The notes: generated by a model not told the origin, from the letters alone. Positions 1 to 6,299 are shown, counted from the stretch's first letter. The stretch: DNA of 8,709 bases from Nitrosomonadaceae bacterium (GCA_919902625.1 CAKKRO010000017.1:1-8709), one strand, 5' to 3'. Numbers and translations: made by a program.

Positions 1-20
1 CTGCATCTTAGGAATATTTT

Positions 21-611
21 ATGCAAGATTGGTTACGCTTAATTTTATCCAGCACGGTTTTTGCTGCACTGATGGTTGTCACTGCTTTATTCATGCATAA
101 CGCCAGCGCCGGGAAGATTTGGAATTGGAGCTATACGGGGAGCAACGTTGTTGCCAGCGGGACGTTTATCACATCCGAAACCATCGATTCGCTGGGTTTT
201 TATCAAATCTCAAGTATCGCCGGTCATCGCAACGGCGATCTCATTACCGGATTGCACCCCGCCGGAAACGCAATTCCAGGCAATGAGCTCTATGCGCTTG
301 ATAATTTGATCCGTATCGGCACGCAAGGTCAGATCACAGCCTATGGATTCGGTTTCTTCACTGCATCAGGCAACTATGCCAACGCTTTTTTTGCCGATTC
401 TCTTGCGACGCCGGGTTATATGGAAGTGTTTACAACGTCATTGAACTATAGTGAATTACCGATCACCTTTACGGCCACACCAGTGTCCGAACCTGAAATC
501 AAGGTAGAGCCGCCACCTGCGGAATCAGAGAATATGGATAATAGTGTGAAAAAATCTTTTTTTGATCCCCTCTGGGATATTTTGTACCTTCTTGTCGGAG
601 GAAGAAGGTGA
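21..611 (+). CDS. Exported PEP-CTERM-like protein lacking a canonical sorting tail
   Basis: The 196-residue product begins with a basic/polar start, a hydrophobic segment (about residues 6-24) and a likely signal peptidase site after NASA (residue 30). The mature part (NWSYTG near 35-40, GNYANAFFADSL near 117-128, ELPITFTATPV near 145-155) resembles a group of short exoproteins that normally end in VPEP, a transmembrane helix and an Arg cluster, the PEP-CTERM signal recognised by exosortase. Here VPEP reads VSEP (155-158). It is followed by a Pro/Glu-rich linker and a short hydrophobic end finishing in GGRR, so the sorting signal looks degenerate or absent. The ATG at 21 has AGGA at 10-13, seven bases upstream. 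The lipoprotein gene starts 37 bases after the stop, so the two may be co-transcribed. Family resemblance is from memory; the function is unknown. Signal peptide call is firm, family call moderate. Confidence 0.75.
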   Translation: MQDWLRLILSSTVFAALMVVTALFMHNASAGKIWNWSYTGSNVVASGTFITSETIDSLGFYQISSIAGHRNGDLITGLHPAGNAIPGNELYALDNLIRIGTQGQITAYGFGFFTASGNYANAFFADSLATPGYMEVFTTSLNYSELPITFTATPVSEPEIKVEPPPAESENMDNSVKKSFFDPLWDILYLLVGGRR

Positions 612-648
612 TTTCTGTATCCTTACAAAGCAAAAAGAAGAATTTGCT

Positions 649-1098
649 ATGAAAAAGCTACTCCTGATATGGCTAATAACCGTTATGGCGGCATGCGCCA
701 CCTTTGAGCGCAACGACTTCGATCGCTACCAGAAAAAATGGCAGGAAGCGAACATTTCGCATTATCGCTTCGAATTGAACATAGTCTGTTTTTGCACGTT
801 CAGAAACCGGATGCCGTTGCAGATTGAAGTCCTGAACGGCCAGATTGTTGCGATGACGGATGCAAGTAGCCATCGCATTGCGGCAACAGATCCCAATTAC
901 GGTTATTTTTCCCGCTATGCTACCGTGGATCGCCTGTTTTCAGAGTTGCGATCCAACTTAAAGGGCCAAGCGGATCAGGTCACAGTTGCCTATCATCCCA
1001 GCTATGGTTTTCCAACCCGGATTAGCATTGATCGTATCAAGGGCGCTGCGGATGATGAGTTGGGATTGATTGTTTCGGGTTTTGAGCGGCTTCCTTAG
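649..1098 (+). CDS. Small lipoprotein, DUF6174-like
   Basis: The 149-residue product starts MKKLLLIWLITVMAAC, a lipoprotein signal with probable lipidated Cys16 (Met rather than Leu at -3). The rest has the DUF6174 layout as I know it: an early Trp (31) and Tyr (39) before an F-x-L strand, a close Cys pair (CFC, 47-49), a strand with VLNGQIV (61-67), an ATVDRLFSEL helix (91-100), and VTVAYHPSYGFPTRISID near 111-128. The family has no established biochemical role that I know of. The frame is open further upstream to 562, but the ATG at 649 is preferred because it creates the signal peptide and has AGAAG about eight bases upstream. It follows the exported-protein gene by 37 bases. Its stop overlaps that of the convergent cheV-like gene by four bases, leaving no room for a separate terminator. 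Confidence 0.85.
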   Translation: MKKLLLIWLITVMAACATFERNDFDRYQKKWQEANISHYRFELNIVCFCTFRNRMPLQIEVLNGQIVAMTDASSHRIAATDPNYGYFSRYATVDRLFSELRSNLKGQADQVTVAYHPSYGFPTRISIDRIKGAADDELGLIVSGFERLP

Positions 1099-2048
1099 GA
1101 AAGTGCCAGCACTTTCCGGATTGCCTCGGCTAATTCTTCAGCCACAAATTTGGCGACGTAGGCATCAGCGCCTACCGACTTAACGTGATTCTCGTTGGTT
1201 TCACCTGTTAACGAGGAATGAATCACCACTGGGATTGATTTGAATCGCTGATCGTTCTTGATGTTGCGGGTGAGTGTGAATCCATCCATTTCCGGCATTT
1301 CCAGGTCGGTCAGTACCAGGGCGACTTTGTCCTGAATGGTTTTACCCTCGGCGATGGCTGCATCCGAAATGGATTGGATTCGGGTCCAGGCTTCAAGCCC
1401 GGTCTTAGTCATCACAAAGGGAACATCGAGCGCTTTGAGCCCATTTTCAAGCATGCTGCGCGCGAGCGGTGAATCATCGGCAGCCAGGATAACCGTTCCA
1501 GCAGGAAGTTTTATCTTGGGGCCCATTTCTGGTATCAGATTTTCGGTCGAGCTGGGCAGCACATCGCGCAGGATCTGCTCAACATCGAGTACCTGTGCCA
1601 ATCGAGAGCCTTCTGTATCACCATCGAGGCGTGCAATGCTGGTGATCAGATTGCCGCCCTTGCCTTCTGCGGCGATCACCTGATTCCAGTCCAGACGCGC
1701 AATTTCATTGACCTCTTCGACCGCGAAAGCTTGGGTCGAACGCGCATACTCAGTGACCAGGAGAATCGAGGTTCCCTTTTTCGGCGTACAACCCACAACC
1801 CTGGGCAGATTGATGACCGTAATGACTTGGCCGCGAATATTGGCTACGCCCATCACGTTGGCGGGAGCATTGGCTATTGCGGTGATGGTCGGCATGACCA
1901 GGATCTCGCGTATTTTGAAAACATTAATGCCAAATAACTCCCGGTGGTCGGTACCGGGGGCTTCGCCTAATCTGAACAGCAATAATTCGAACTTGTTGTT
2001 GGCTGTCAGGTTAGTGCGCTCGTCAATTTCGTGTAATGCTGTGTTCAT
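1095..2048 (-). CDS. cheV: CheV-type chemotaxis coupling protein (CheW domain plus receiver)
   Basis: The 317-residue product has an N-terminal CheW-like domain (about 18-165; NVMGVANIRGQVITVINL at 64-81 is the characteristic core). A C-terminal response-regulator receiver domain follows (about 185-315). Receiver residues are all present: acidic pair Asp191-Asp192 (AADDSP), phospho-acceptor Asp248 (LVLTDLEMPEMDGF), switch Ser278 (VVIHSS) and Lys300 (YVAKF). Known CheV proteins couple chemoreceptors to CheA and are phosphorylated by CheA, which tunes adaptation. Length is normal for CheV. The start at 2048 has GAGGGG six bases upstream. No other chemotaxis, receptor or flagellar gene lies in the window, so its partners must be encoded elsewhere. 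The stop overlaps the convergent lipoprotein gene by four bases. Domain call is very secure; assignment to a given signalling pathway is not possible from here. Confidence 0.95.
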   Translation of the reverse strand: MNTALHEIDERTNLTANNKFELLLFRLGEAPGTDHRELFGINVFKIREILVMPTITAIANAPANVMGVANIRGQVITVINLPRVVGCTPKKGTSILLVTEYARSTQAFAVEEVNEIARLDWNQVIAAEGKGGNLITSIARLDGDTEGSRLAQVLDVEQILRDVLPSSTENLIPEMGPKIKLPAGTVILAADDSPLARSMLENGLKALDVPFVMTKTGLEAWTRIQSISDAAIAEGKTIQDKVALVLTDLEMPEMDGFTLTRNIKNDQRFKSIPVVIHSSLTGETNENHVKSVGADAYVAKFVAEELAEAIRKVLALS

Positions 2049-2448
2049 GGAGTGCCCCTCGCTATCGCTGAGTAGGAAAATTAGCAGTGTATCGTAGTAA
2101 TTAAAGATGCAAAGACTTTAGAAGCGCAACAAAATGGCTGCTTATCTGAGTTTATTCAAGAAGCAAATTGCATTGCTGCCAATCAAGCGTAGATGTGTTT
2201 CTGATTGAGAATATTGCGCGAGAGATGGGAGGATTAACTGAATAGCCGGTTTGATCAAATATTCGGTTTTATGTATATTTCGCTTTAACAAAAAAGTTGT
2301 TTATCTTTTTTATATACATCCGGGTGTCTCAATTTTTATAACAAGACTGCACTTGCTTGCAAAAATGATTGGCACCTGTCTCATGGAAATAATGAAAGAT
2401 TCCTTTACTGTTCAATAACTATCTTTCCGTTTTACCTTTTCAGTTCAC
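2049..2448. other. 400-base AT-rich intergenic region between divergent genes
   Basis: No credible gene is seen in either strand. The stretch must carry the promoters of the leftward cheV-like gene and the rightward CPBP gene. A weak rightward sigma70-like match is TATACA (2313-2318), 18 bases, TATAAC (2337-2342). A weak leftward match has -10 TTTAAT (plus-strand 2100-2105) and a poor -35 TTGCGC (2124-2129). A TAAAGT element with a downstream CGATA near the cheV start suggests a sigma28 site at first sight, but the spacing is about five bases too long. An 8-bp inverted repeat at 2271-2319 is listed separately. Confidence 0.6.
2271..2319. repeat. Inverted repeat with nested smaller inverted repeat
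   Basis: ATGTATAT (2271-2278) and ATATACAT (2312-2319) are exact inverted copies 33 bases apart. Between them lies a smaller inverted repeat, AACAA (2287-2291) and TTGTT (2297-2301), with a five-base loop. The right arm overlaps the weak -35 proposed for the CPBP gene. It could be a regulator site or a chance product of AT-rich sequence; no T-run follows it as in a terminator. Confidence 0.35.
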
Positions 2449-3369
2449 ATGTCTACCATCCTTGCCTATTTGCGGGAATATGCTTCGGCAATTGATAGAG
2501 GGTTACTATTTTTTTGCATTGTTTGGATAGGTGTTTTGATCACCCTGAACTATCAACTGAGCATTGAAAAGGAGCTGATTGCTGGCCTTGATTCCCGGCT
2601 GGATCAATGGCTTGCGCTTTTTCTGGTTTACTGCAGCGCTTTCATTATTCCGTATTTATTTGCCATGGTAGTCAGAAAACAGTGGATGACTTTCACGCCC
2701 ATGTTTTGGCTGCTGCTTTTTATTGCACCGGCTTTATTCGCCCTCAAAGTGAGCATTGCCAATCCGCTGGAAAATAGCATGGACGGAGTATGGGGGGGTT
2801 ATCTGACGATTATTACGACGCTTCCGTTTAAATGCCTGGTCGTGTTGGTTCCATTGGTCATTTTATATCAGATGCTTCCCGCGCAATCCAGTTTTTGGGG
2901 CATGACATTGAGAGATGTTCGATGGCGGCCTTATTGCCTGATGCTGGCTTTGATGGTGCCGCTGATCATTTTTGCCAGTACGCAGGCGGATTTCTTAAAT
3001 GCTTACCCCCGGTTAAAGCAAGTTGCTTTTATTGAGCCGTATACCGGCAATTTGCTGTGGTATCAACTGCTGTATGAAATAAGCTATGGGATTGACTTTA
3101 TTACGGTAGAGCTATTTTTCCGGGGATTTCTGGTGTTTGCGTTTATCCGTTATGCCGGACCGGCAGCTCTTCTGCCCATGGCAACTTTTTATTGCAGCAT
3201 TCATTTCGGCAAACCTTTGTTTGAGTGCATTTCCTCTTTCTTCGGGGGATTGATACTGGGCATTATTGCCCATAGAACGCAATCCATCGTCGGCGGTTTG
3301 GCCGTGCATCTGGGTATCGCCTGGATGATGGAAATAGGCGGTTATGCAGGAAACTTATGGATGAAATAA
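2449..3369 (+). CDS. CPBP-family (Rce1/Abi-like) integral membrane protein
   Basis: The 306-residue product is strongly hydrophobic, with about eight membrane segments (for example 18-34, 55-74, 84-100, 126-141, 161-177, 217-234, 263-275, 280-293). CPBP landmarks in the C-terminal half are motif 1 VELFFRG (220-226), motif 2 with His252 in FYCSIH, and motif 3 with His287 in LAVHLGIAW. In Rce1-type proteases motif 1 is EExxxR, with the first Glu catalytic. Here that position is Val220, while Glu221 and Arg225 remain, and the Asn four residues after the motif 3 His is Ala291. It may be a non-canonical subgroup or an inactive member. The ATG at 2449 is the only start available, since a stop codon lies in frame at 2416, yet no Shine-Dalgarno sequence is visible. 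A run of seven G lies at 2792-2798. It stands alone, with no bacteriocin genes nearby. Substrate unknown. Confidence 0.85.
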   Translation: MSTILAYLREYASAIDRGLLFFCIVWIGVLITLNYQLSIEKELIAGLDSRLDQWLALFLVYCSAFIIPYLFAMVVRKQWMTFTPMFWLLLFIAPALFALKVSIANPLENSMDGVWGGYLTIITTLPFKCLVVLVPLVILYQMLPAQSSFWGMTLRDVRWRPYCLMLALMVPLIIFASTQADFLNAYPRLKQVAFIEPYTGNLLWYQLLYEISYGIDFITVELFFRGFLVFAFIRYAGPAALLPMATFYCSIHFGKPLFECISSFFGGLILGIIAHRTQSIVGGLAVHLGIAWMMEIGGYAGNLWMK

Positions 3370-3648
3370 TTTCAGACCGGACAGTAAATGGTTATTAACC
3401 CGTTGTTACGTCGCGTGCTTTTACATGATTTCATGAATCAACTCATCAATTTCGTTGTATTGTCTGATACTCGATATGGCCTATCACACCTAGGGCACAG
3501 TGTATCTGAGTTTCATAGCGTTCGGTTGCCGGCGGGTAGTGATAACGCGATTATGTGCGGCGAGTATAACTGCAAGCTTGCGAATCCCCTTCACAAGCCT
3601 ATCGTCATTTTGTCTTAACACATGGACAGACTAAGGTTTATGATTGGA
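3370..3648. other. 279-base intergenic region, possible mobile-element relic
   Basis: An open frame from 3388 to 3618 (76 codons) has no convincing ribosome binding site, domain or composition of a real gene, so I do not call it. The region contains one copy of a 17-base repeat (3553-3569) whose partner lies beyond the next gene. It separates two convergent genes and should hold their transcription ends, but I find no strong hairpin followed by a T-run on either strand. Confidence 0.5.
3553..3569 (+). repeat. Imperfect direct repeat, copy 1
   Basis: ATGTGCGGCGAGTATAA here matches ATGTGCGATGAGTATAA at 4772-4788 in 15 of 17 positions, same orientation. The two copies bracket the low-GC gene at 3649-4659. 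I associate repeated TGTGCGG-type units with the ends of some bacterial recombinase or IS21-like elements, from memory and unverified. Confidence 0.45.
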
Positions 3649-4659
3649 TTATTTTACGCAGAAAAAGTAATGGGTTTTTGCATTTAATTGAGAAATATTT
3701 TTAACTGCTTGATCATTTTTGATGATGATATTGTTTTCAACAATATCATCATCATGATTTAGATAAGCACTGTTCGATTCATTGACTAGAAAAGTTAAAT
3801 CATCTTTATACCCAGGAAAATTATGATTATCTATAGTTATTCCACCTGCATAGTCTCCATATGAATGAATAGCTCTGATCTCATCAGCAGTAGGTAATCT
3901 TCCGCCACTTTTTTTGCAAGCGCTATCTCCTGCCGTCCATCTTACCTTTTTATGTAAACTATTTGAGGGCGTGCCAATGATTGTTAATTTTGATCCATCA
4001 GCATTTTTAATCGTTGAGGGAAATTTCGTTTTCTGAAAATGATCAAATAACTTTCTAGCGACATCATAGGTTACTTGATCTGGGGTACCTACTGCATCGA
4101 ATATAATGACATTGCCGTTTTTCGTGCTCACCAGGTTCAGTGAAAAATGAATTCCTGAACGGCAATTAGCTGCAATACTGTAAGAACCATAAGCGAGATA
4201 ATCAATTTTCTTTTTATATTCTGCCAATACATATCCAGACCGCTGATTTTGTGTCAACGTTTGAATAAACGATGTCATTTCTTCGGGGCTTCTAAATTGA
4301 ACTTTTCTTTCCCTTGGATTAAAGTAAGCAAAGTGATTTTCAAGATTTCCTTTAATTAGAAATTCTAATGTCAAGTCCATTCCCTGGGTTGCTTCTTTAC
4401 GATGTTTGTCGTAGAGAGAATCAAATTCTTTTAATAGGACCAACACTTCTTCTCCAGTCGCGCCTTTTTCCAATAGCTCAGAGGAGTGTTTTATCATTCC
4501 CTTGATATATTCACTGCGGGTATTTGAGTAAACGTCCTTGAAATTACACAAATCGGCGCCCTGCAGAGAAGGAATGGATGCCCAAATATATTCGGTTTTA
4601 GCAGAAACCAACAGCGGTGCACTCATAACAAAGGCCGCCAGAATTAAAAGCATTTTCAT
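3649..4659 (-). CDS. Exported two-part protein with C-terminal Lcl/DUF1566-like segment; N-terminal part unrecognised
   Basis: The 336-residue product has a clear signal peptide (MKMLLILAAFVMSAPLLVSA, cut after residue 20). Residues 21-225 are unrecognised: a helical, charged stretch (about 40-105), then an alpha/beta-looking part with SIAANCRSGIHFSLNLV (161-177) and NVIIFDAVG (183-191). Residues about 240-336 resemble the Lcl/DUF1566 or FGE-like C-type-lectin fold: a Trp (241), then ACKKSGGRLPTADEI (247-261) and a terminal aromatic-Cys strand (YFFCVK). Cys38, 166, 248 and 334 could form disulfides. The frame stays open upstream to 4812, but the start at 4659 is preferred because it gives the signal peptide and has AAGG eight bases upstream. 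GC is low (sampled lines 23%, 27% and 42%) against about 50% in the patatin gene. Flanking direct repeats suggest acquisition. Exported location is well supported; function unknown. Confidence 0.8.
   Translation of the reverse strand: MKMLLILAAFVMSAPLLVSAKTEYIWASIPSLQGADLCNFKDVYSNTRSEYIKGMIKHSSELLEKGATGEEVLVLLKEFDSLYDKHRKEATQGMDLTLEFLIKGNLENHFAYFNPRERKVQFRSPEEMTSFIQTLTQNQRSGYVLAEYKKKIDYLAYGSYSIAANCRSGIHFSLNLVSTKNGNVIIFDAVGTPDQVTYDVARKLFDHFQKTKFPSTIKNADGSKLTIIGTPSNSLHKKVRWTAGDSACKKSGGRLPTADEIRAIHSYGDYAGGITIDNHNFPGYKDDLTFLVNESNSAYLNHDDDIVENNIIIKNDQAVKNISQLNAKTHYFFCVK
3720..3754. repeat. Perfect 16-bp stem, 3-nt loop, inside the exported-protein gene
   Basis: The arm at 3720-3735 (TGATGATGATATTGTT) is exactly complementary to 3739-3754, with loop TTC at 3736-3738. 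It lies over residues about 302-314 of the leftward gene. The palindrome is in codon register: codons for DDDIV are mirrored by codons for NNIII around one Glu codon. Neither strand has a T-run just after the stem, so it is not a standard terminator. Confidence 0.85.
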
Positions 4660-4697
4660 AAAAACTACCTTAAGGATTTTCTGAATAAGTCCCCAGT

Positions 4698-4746
4698 TCA
4701 GTTTTTGTAAAATAAACTGATCATCACTGATGATTTCCAAATCATC
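4698..4746 (-). promoter_or_regulatory. Overlapping hairpins in the 5' leader of the exported-protein gene
   Basis: Three pairings can be drawn. First, GATGATTT (4729-4736) with AAATCATC (4739-4746), loop of two. Second, ATCATC (4720-4725) with GATGAT (4729-4734), loop of three. Third, TCAGTTT (4698-4704) with AAACTGA (4714-4720), loop of nine. The first and second share 4729-4734 and cannot form together. The region lies 39-87 bases upstream of the start codon. A regulatory role is inferred only from geometry; no known riboswitch class is recognised. Confidence 0.4.
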
Positions 4747-4771
4747 GGCACCACCTGAGTGCGGAAATTTC

Positions 4772-4788
4772 ATGTGCGATGAGTATAA
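4772..4788 (+). repeat. Imperfect direct repeat, copy 2
   Basis: ATGTGCGATGAGTATAA is the partner of the copy at 3553-3569, matching in 15 of 17 positions. A further GTGCGG lies 14 bases to its left (4760-4765), hinting at a small cluster of related units on this side of the gene. One such match is expected by chance in a window of this size, so position, not identity, is the main argument. Confidence 0.45.
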
Positions 4789-4930
4789 TGTAATTCTGGA
4801 TAGGATGGGCACCGATGGTGGAATGCAAAGGCACTCCTGTTACATTATCGATGTGCCGTGTAAACAGTGTAATGCGGCTCTTCTAATCCTTAATTACTTG
4901 CAGTGAGGCTCTTCATAGTATCGGTGCTGG

Positions 4931-5893
4931 TTATGTCATGATAGTTTTAAATCTATCCGTGGTTCTGATCAATGCTGTTTGGATGCCTGGTTCCCATACC
5001 GAGTGTCCCGTATCGTCGATAATGATGTACTCCGCTTGTGGCCATGCATGATGTAAGTCATCGGCGCTGACGATCGGACAGACTGCATCATAACGGCCCT
5101 GTACGATGGTGGCAGGAATGTGATGCAATTTGTGTATGTTATCCAGTAATGAGTTTTCCGGCAGGAAGATATCGTGGCTGAAATAATGCGCTTCCATGCG
5201 GGCAAGCCCTAATGCGACGGTATCACTGGCAAAATAACTGACTGTTGCCGGATTCGGCAATAAGGTTGAGCAAGAGCCCTCATAGGTGCTCCAGGTACGT
5301 GCGGCGGGCATGTGGATGGCGGGATCAGGATTCATTAAGCGTTGGTAATAGGCGGTAAGAATATCACTGCGTTCTGCCAGGGATAGTGGGGCCACGAATT
5401 CATGCCAGGCTTCCGGGAATAAATGGCGTAATCCATACAGAAACCAGTCAATTTCCTGTTTGCGGCAAAGAAAAATCCCGCGCAGAATAAAACCCAGACA
5501 GCGTTCAGGATGGGCCTCCCCATAGGCAAGCGCCAATGTGCTGCCCCAGGAACCGCCGAATATGAGCCATTGGTCAATTTCCAGGTGCCGCCTGAGTAAT
5601 TCCAGGTCATTAATGAGGTGAGGGGTCGTATTATCGCGGATTTCGCCAAGTGGCATTGAGCGCCCTGCGCCTCTTTGATCATAGATAACAATACGATAGC
5701 AGGCTGGATCAAAAAAGCGCCGATGTGCAGGTGTTGACCCGGCTCCCGGCCCGCCATGAAGAAATACAACGGGGATGCCGGAAGGATTGCCGGATTCTTC
5801 CCAGTACATTGTATGTAATGGATCCAGAGATAATAATCCTTGCCGGCAGGGCTCGATTTCGGGATAGAGTGCGGTATGTAATTGATTGTTCAT
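4931..5893 (-). CDS. pip: Proline iminopeptidase (alpha/beta hydrolase, peptidase family S33)
   Basis: The 320-residue product releases N-terminal proline from peptides, based on close agreement with bacterial prolyl aminopeptidases in length and motifs. Visible are the oxyanion loop HGGPGAG (46-52), YDQRGAGRS (71-79), the nucleophile elbow GGSWGS with Ser115 (113-118), the catalytic acid in QGRYDAVCP with Asp269, and the catalytic His297 in TGHSVWEP. The cap domain carries the WSTYEG (201-206) and MEAHYF (233-238) stretches typical of this family. No signal peptide is present, so it is cytoplasmic. The ATG at 5893 matches the family N-terminus (short lead, then PEIEPCRQGLL), though no strong Shine-Dalgarno sequence precedes it. 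It is divergent from the small coiled-coil gene, sharing a 148-base promoter region. Likely a housekeeping gene for peptide turnover. Confidence 0.96.
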   Translation of the reverse strand: MNNQLHTALYPEIEPCRQGLLSLDPLHTMYWEESGNPSGIPVVFLHGGPGAGSTPAHRRFFDPACYRIVIYDQRGAGRSMPLGEIRDNTTPHLINDLELLRRHLEIDQWLIFGGSWGSTLALAYGEAHPERCLGFILRGIFLCRKQEIDWFLYGLRHLFPEAWHEFVAPLSLAERSDILTAYYQRLMNPDPAIHMPAARTWSTYEGSCSTLLPNPATVSYFASDTVALGLARMEAHYFSHDIFLPENSLLDNIHKLHHIPATIVQGRYDAVCPIVSADDLHHAWPQAEYIIIDDTGHSVWEPGIQTALIRTTDRFKTIMT

Positions 5894-5923
5894 GATAGGG
5901 ATATTAGAGCTACCGGTTAATTT

Positions 5924-5952
5924 GTTTTAAAAATAATGGAAAAGAGCGGCAA
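5924..5952 (-). promoter_or_regulatory. Candidate sigma70 promoter for pip
   Basis: Read leftward, -35 TTGCCG (plus-strand 5947-5952), 17 bases, -10 TAAAAC (5924-5929). Each hexamer matches the consensus in four of six positions with ideal spacing. The predicted transcript start lies about 25 bases upstream of the ATG. Supported by position and spacing only. Confidence 0.35.
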
Positions 5953-5970
5953 ACAATGCTGAGTTCAAAA

Positions 5971-5998
5971 TTTAAATGGATTATAGTTCTGGTATATT
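5971..5998 (+). promoter_or_regulatory. Candidate sigma70 promoter, extended -10, for the coiled-coil/patatin pair
   Basis: TATATT (5993-5998) is preceded by TGG (5990-5992), giving an extended -10 element. TTTAAA (5971-5976) lies 16 bases upstream as a weak -35. The expected transcript start near 6005 leaves a short leader to the ATG at 6042. It sits back to back with the proposed pip promoter. Confidence 0.45.
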
Positions 5999-6041
5999 GT
6001 GACAGGCTGCATACTGTATCAATGTTATAAGGAATAATCAC

Positions 6042-6299
6042 ATGCCGGATACTATACTGAAAGAGCAAGAAGTTTCCATGTTACGTGAAGAAATGGAAAT
6101 ATTAATGAATGAGCGTCAATGCTTGTTGGATACCACAGGGGCAGCAGCAGTGTTTGTGGCTAACCTGGATAGCACTTTGTTGCCGGATTCCGCTTGTCAG
6201 GCGGCAAGGATATTATCCAGTTCTTTAAATAACTTGCCTGAAGAGACTTTGCGGGATGCGTTGGAGAAGGTGAAATCAGAGTTTGTCGTTCGTGCATGA
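6042..6299 (+). CDS. Small coiled-coil protein, unrecognised
   Basis: The 85-residue product has no signal peptide or membrane segment. Residues 1-30 are charged and heptad-like (KEQEVSMLREEMEILMNERQCLL), consistent with a short coiled coil. A Gly/Ala-rich turn (33-38) leads to a second helical half (about 48-62), and a final amphipathic helix (LPEETLRDALEKVKSEF) ends the chain. The start has AAGGA (6029-6033) eight bases upstream, and a candidate promoter lies just ahead. It ends inside the start region of the patatin gene, so translation of the two is probably coupled. I do not recognise the family. The tight link suggests a role with the patatin-like lipase, for example binding or restraining it, but this is inferred from position only. 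Confidence 0.8.
   Translation: MPDTILKEQEVSMLREEMEILMNERQCLLDTTGAAAVFVANLDSTLLPDSACQAARILSSSLNNLPEETLRDALEKVKSEFVVRA

Larger units (their letters stand above)
4660..4930. other. 271-base region: structured leader of the exported-protein gene plus spacer after pip
   Basis: Both flanking genes run leftward. The part near 4659 is the 5' leader of the exported-protein gene and holds overlapping hairpins (4698-4746). Further right are several G-rich hexamers of related form (GTGCGG 4760, GTGCGA 4774, ATGCGG near 4872), a direct repeat GGCTCTTC (4876-4883 and 4907-4914), and an 8-bp inverted pair GCACCGAT (4809-4816) and ATCGGTGC (4920-4927). No gene is supported here, and no convincing pip terminator is seen. 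It looks like degraded mobile-element sequence, which is an inference. Confidence 0.45.

Noticed and set aside
562..648. Upstream extension of the lipoprotein gene
   Set aside because: The extra 29 codons overlap the preceding gene and would bury the lipoprotein signal peptide; the ATG at 649 has its own Shine-Dalgarno sequence.
2080..2120. Possible sigma28 (flagellar) promoter before the cheV-like gene
   Set aside because: A TAAAGT element and a CGATA element exist, but they are about five bases too far apart for the sigma28 consensus.
2142..3521. Shared TATCTGAGTTT in two intergenic regions (near 2144 and 3503)
   Set aside because: An 11-base match between two AT-rich regions is expected by chance in a window this size, and no matching context flanks it.
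3388..3618. 76-codon open frame after the CPBP gene
   Set aside because: It has no good ribosome binding site, no recognisable domain and no coherent secondary structure pattern, and it runs through the 17-base repeat. Most likely non-coding.
3720..3754. Rho-independent terminator interpretation of the 16-bp hairpin
   Set aside because: No T-run follows on either strand and the leftward gene continues for 71 bases beyond it.
4660..4812. Upstream extension of the exported-protein gene
   Set aside because: The extra 51 codons run through the leader hairpins and the repeat and would hide a clear signal peptide that starts at 4659.
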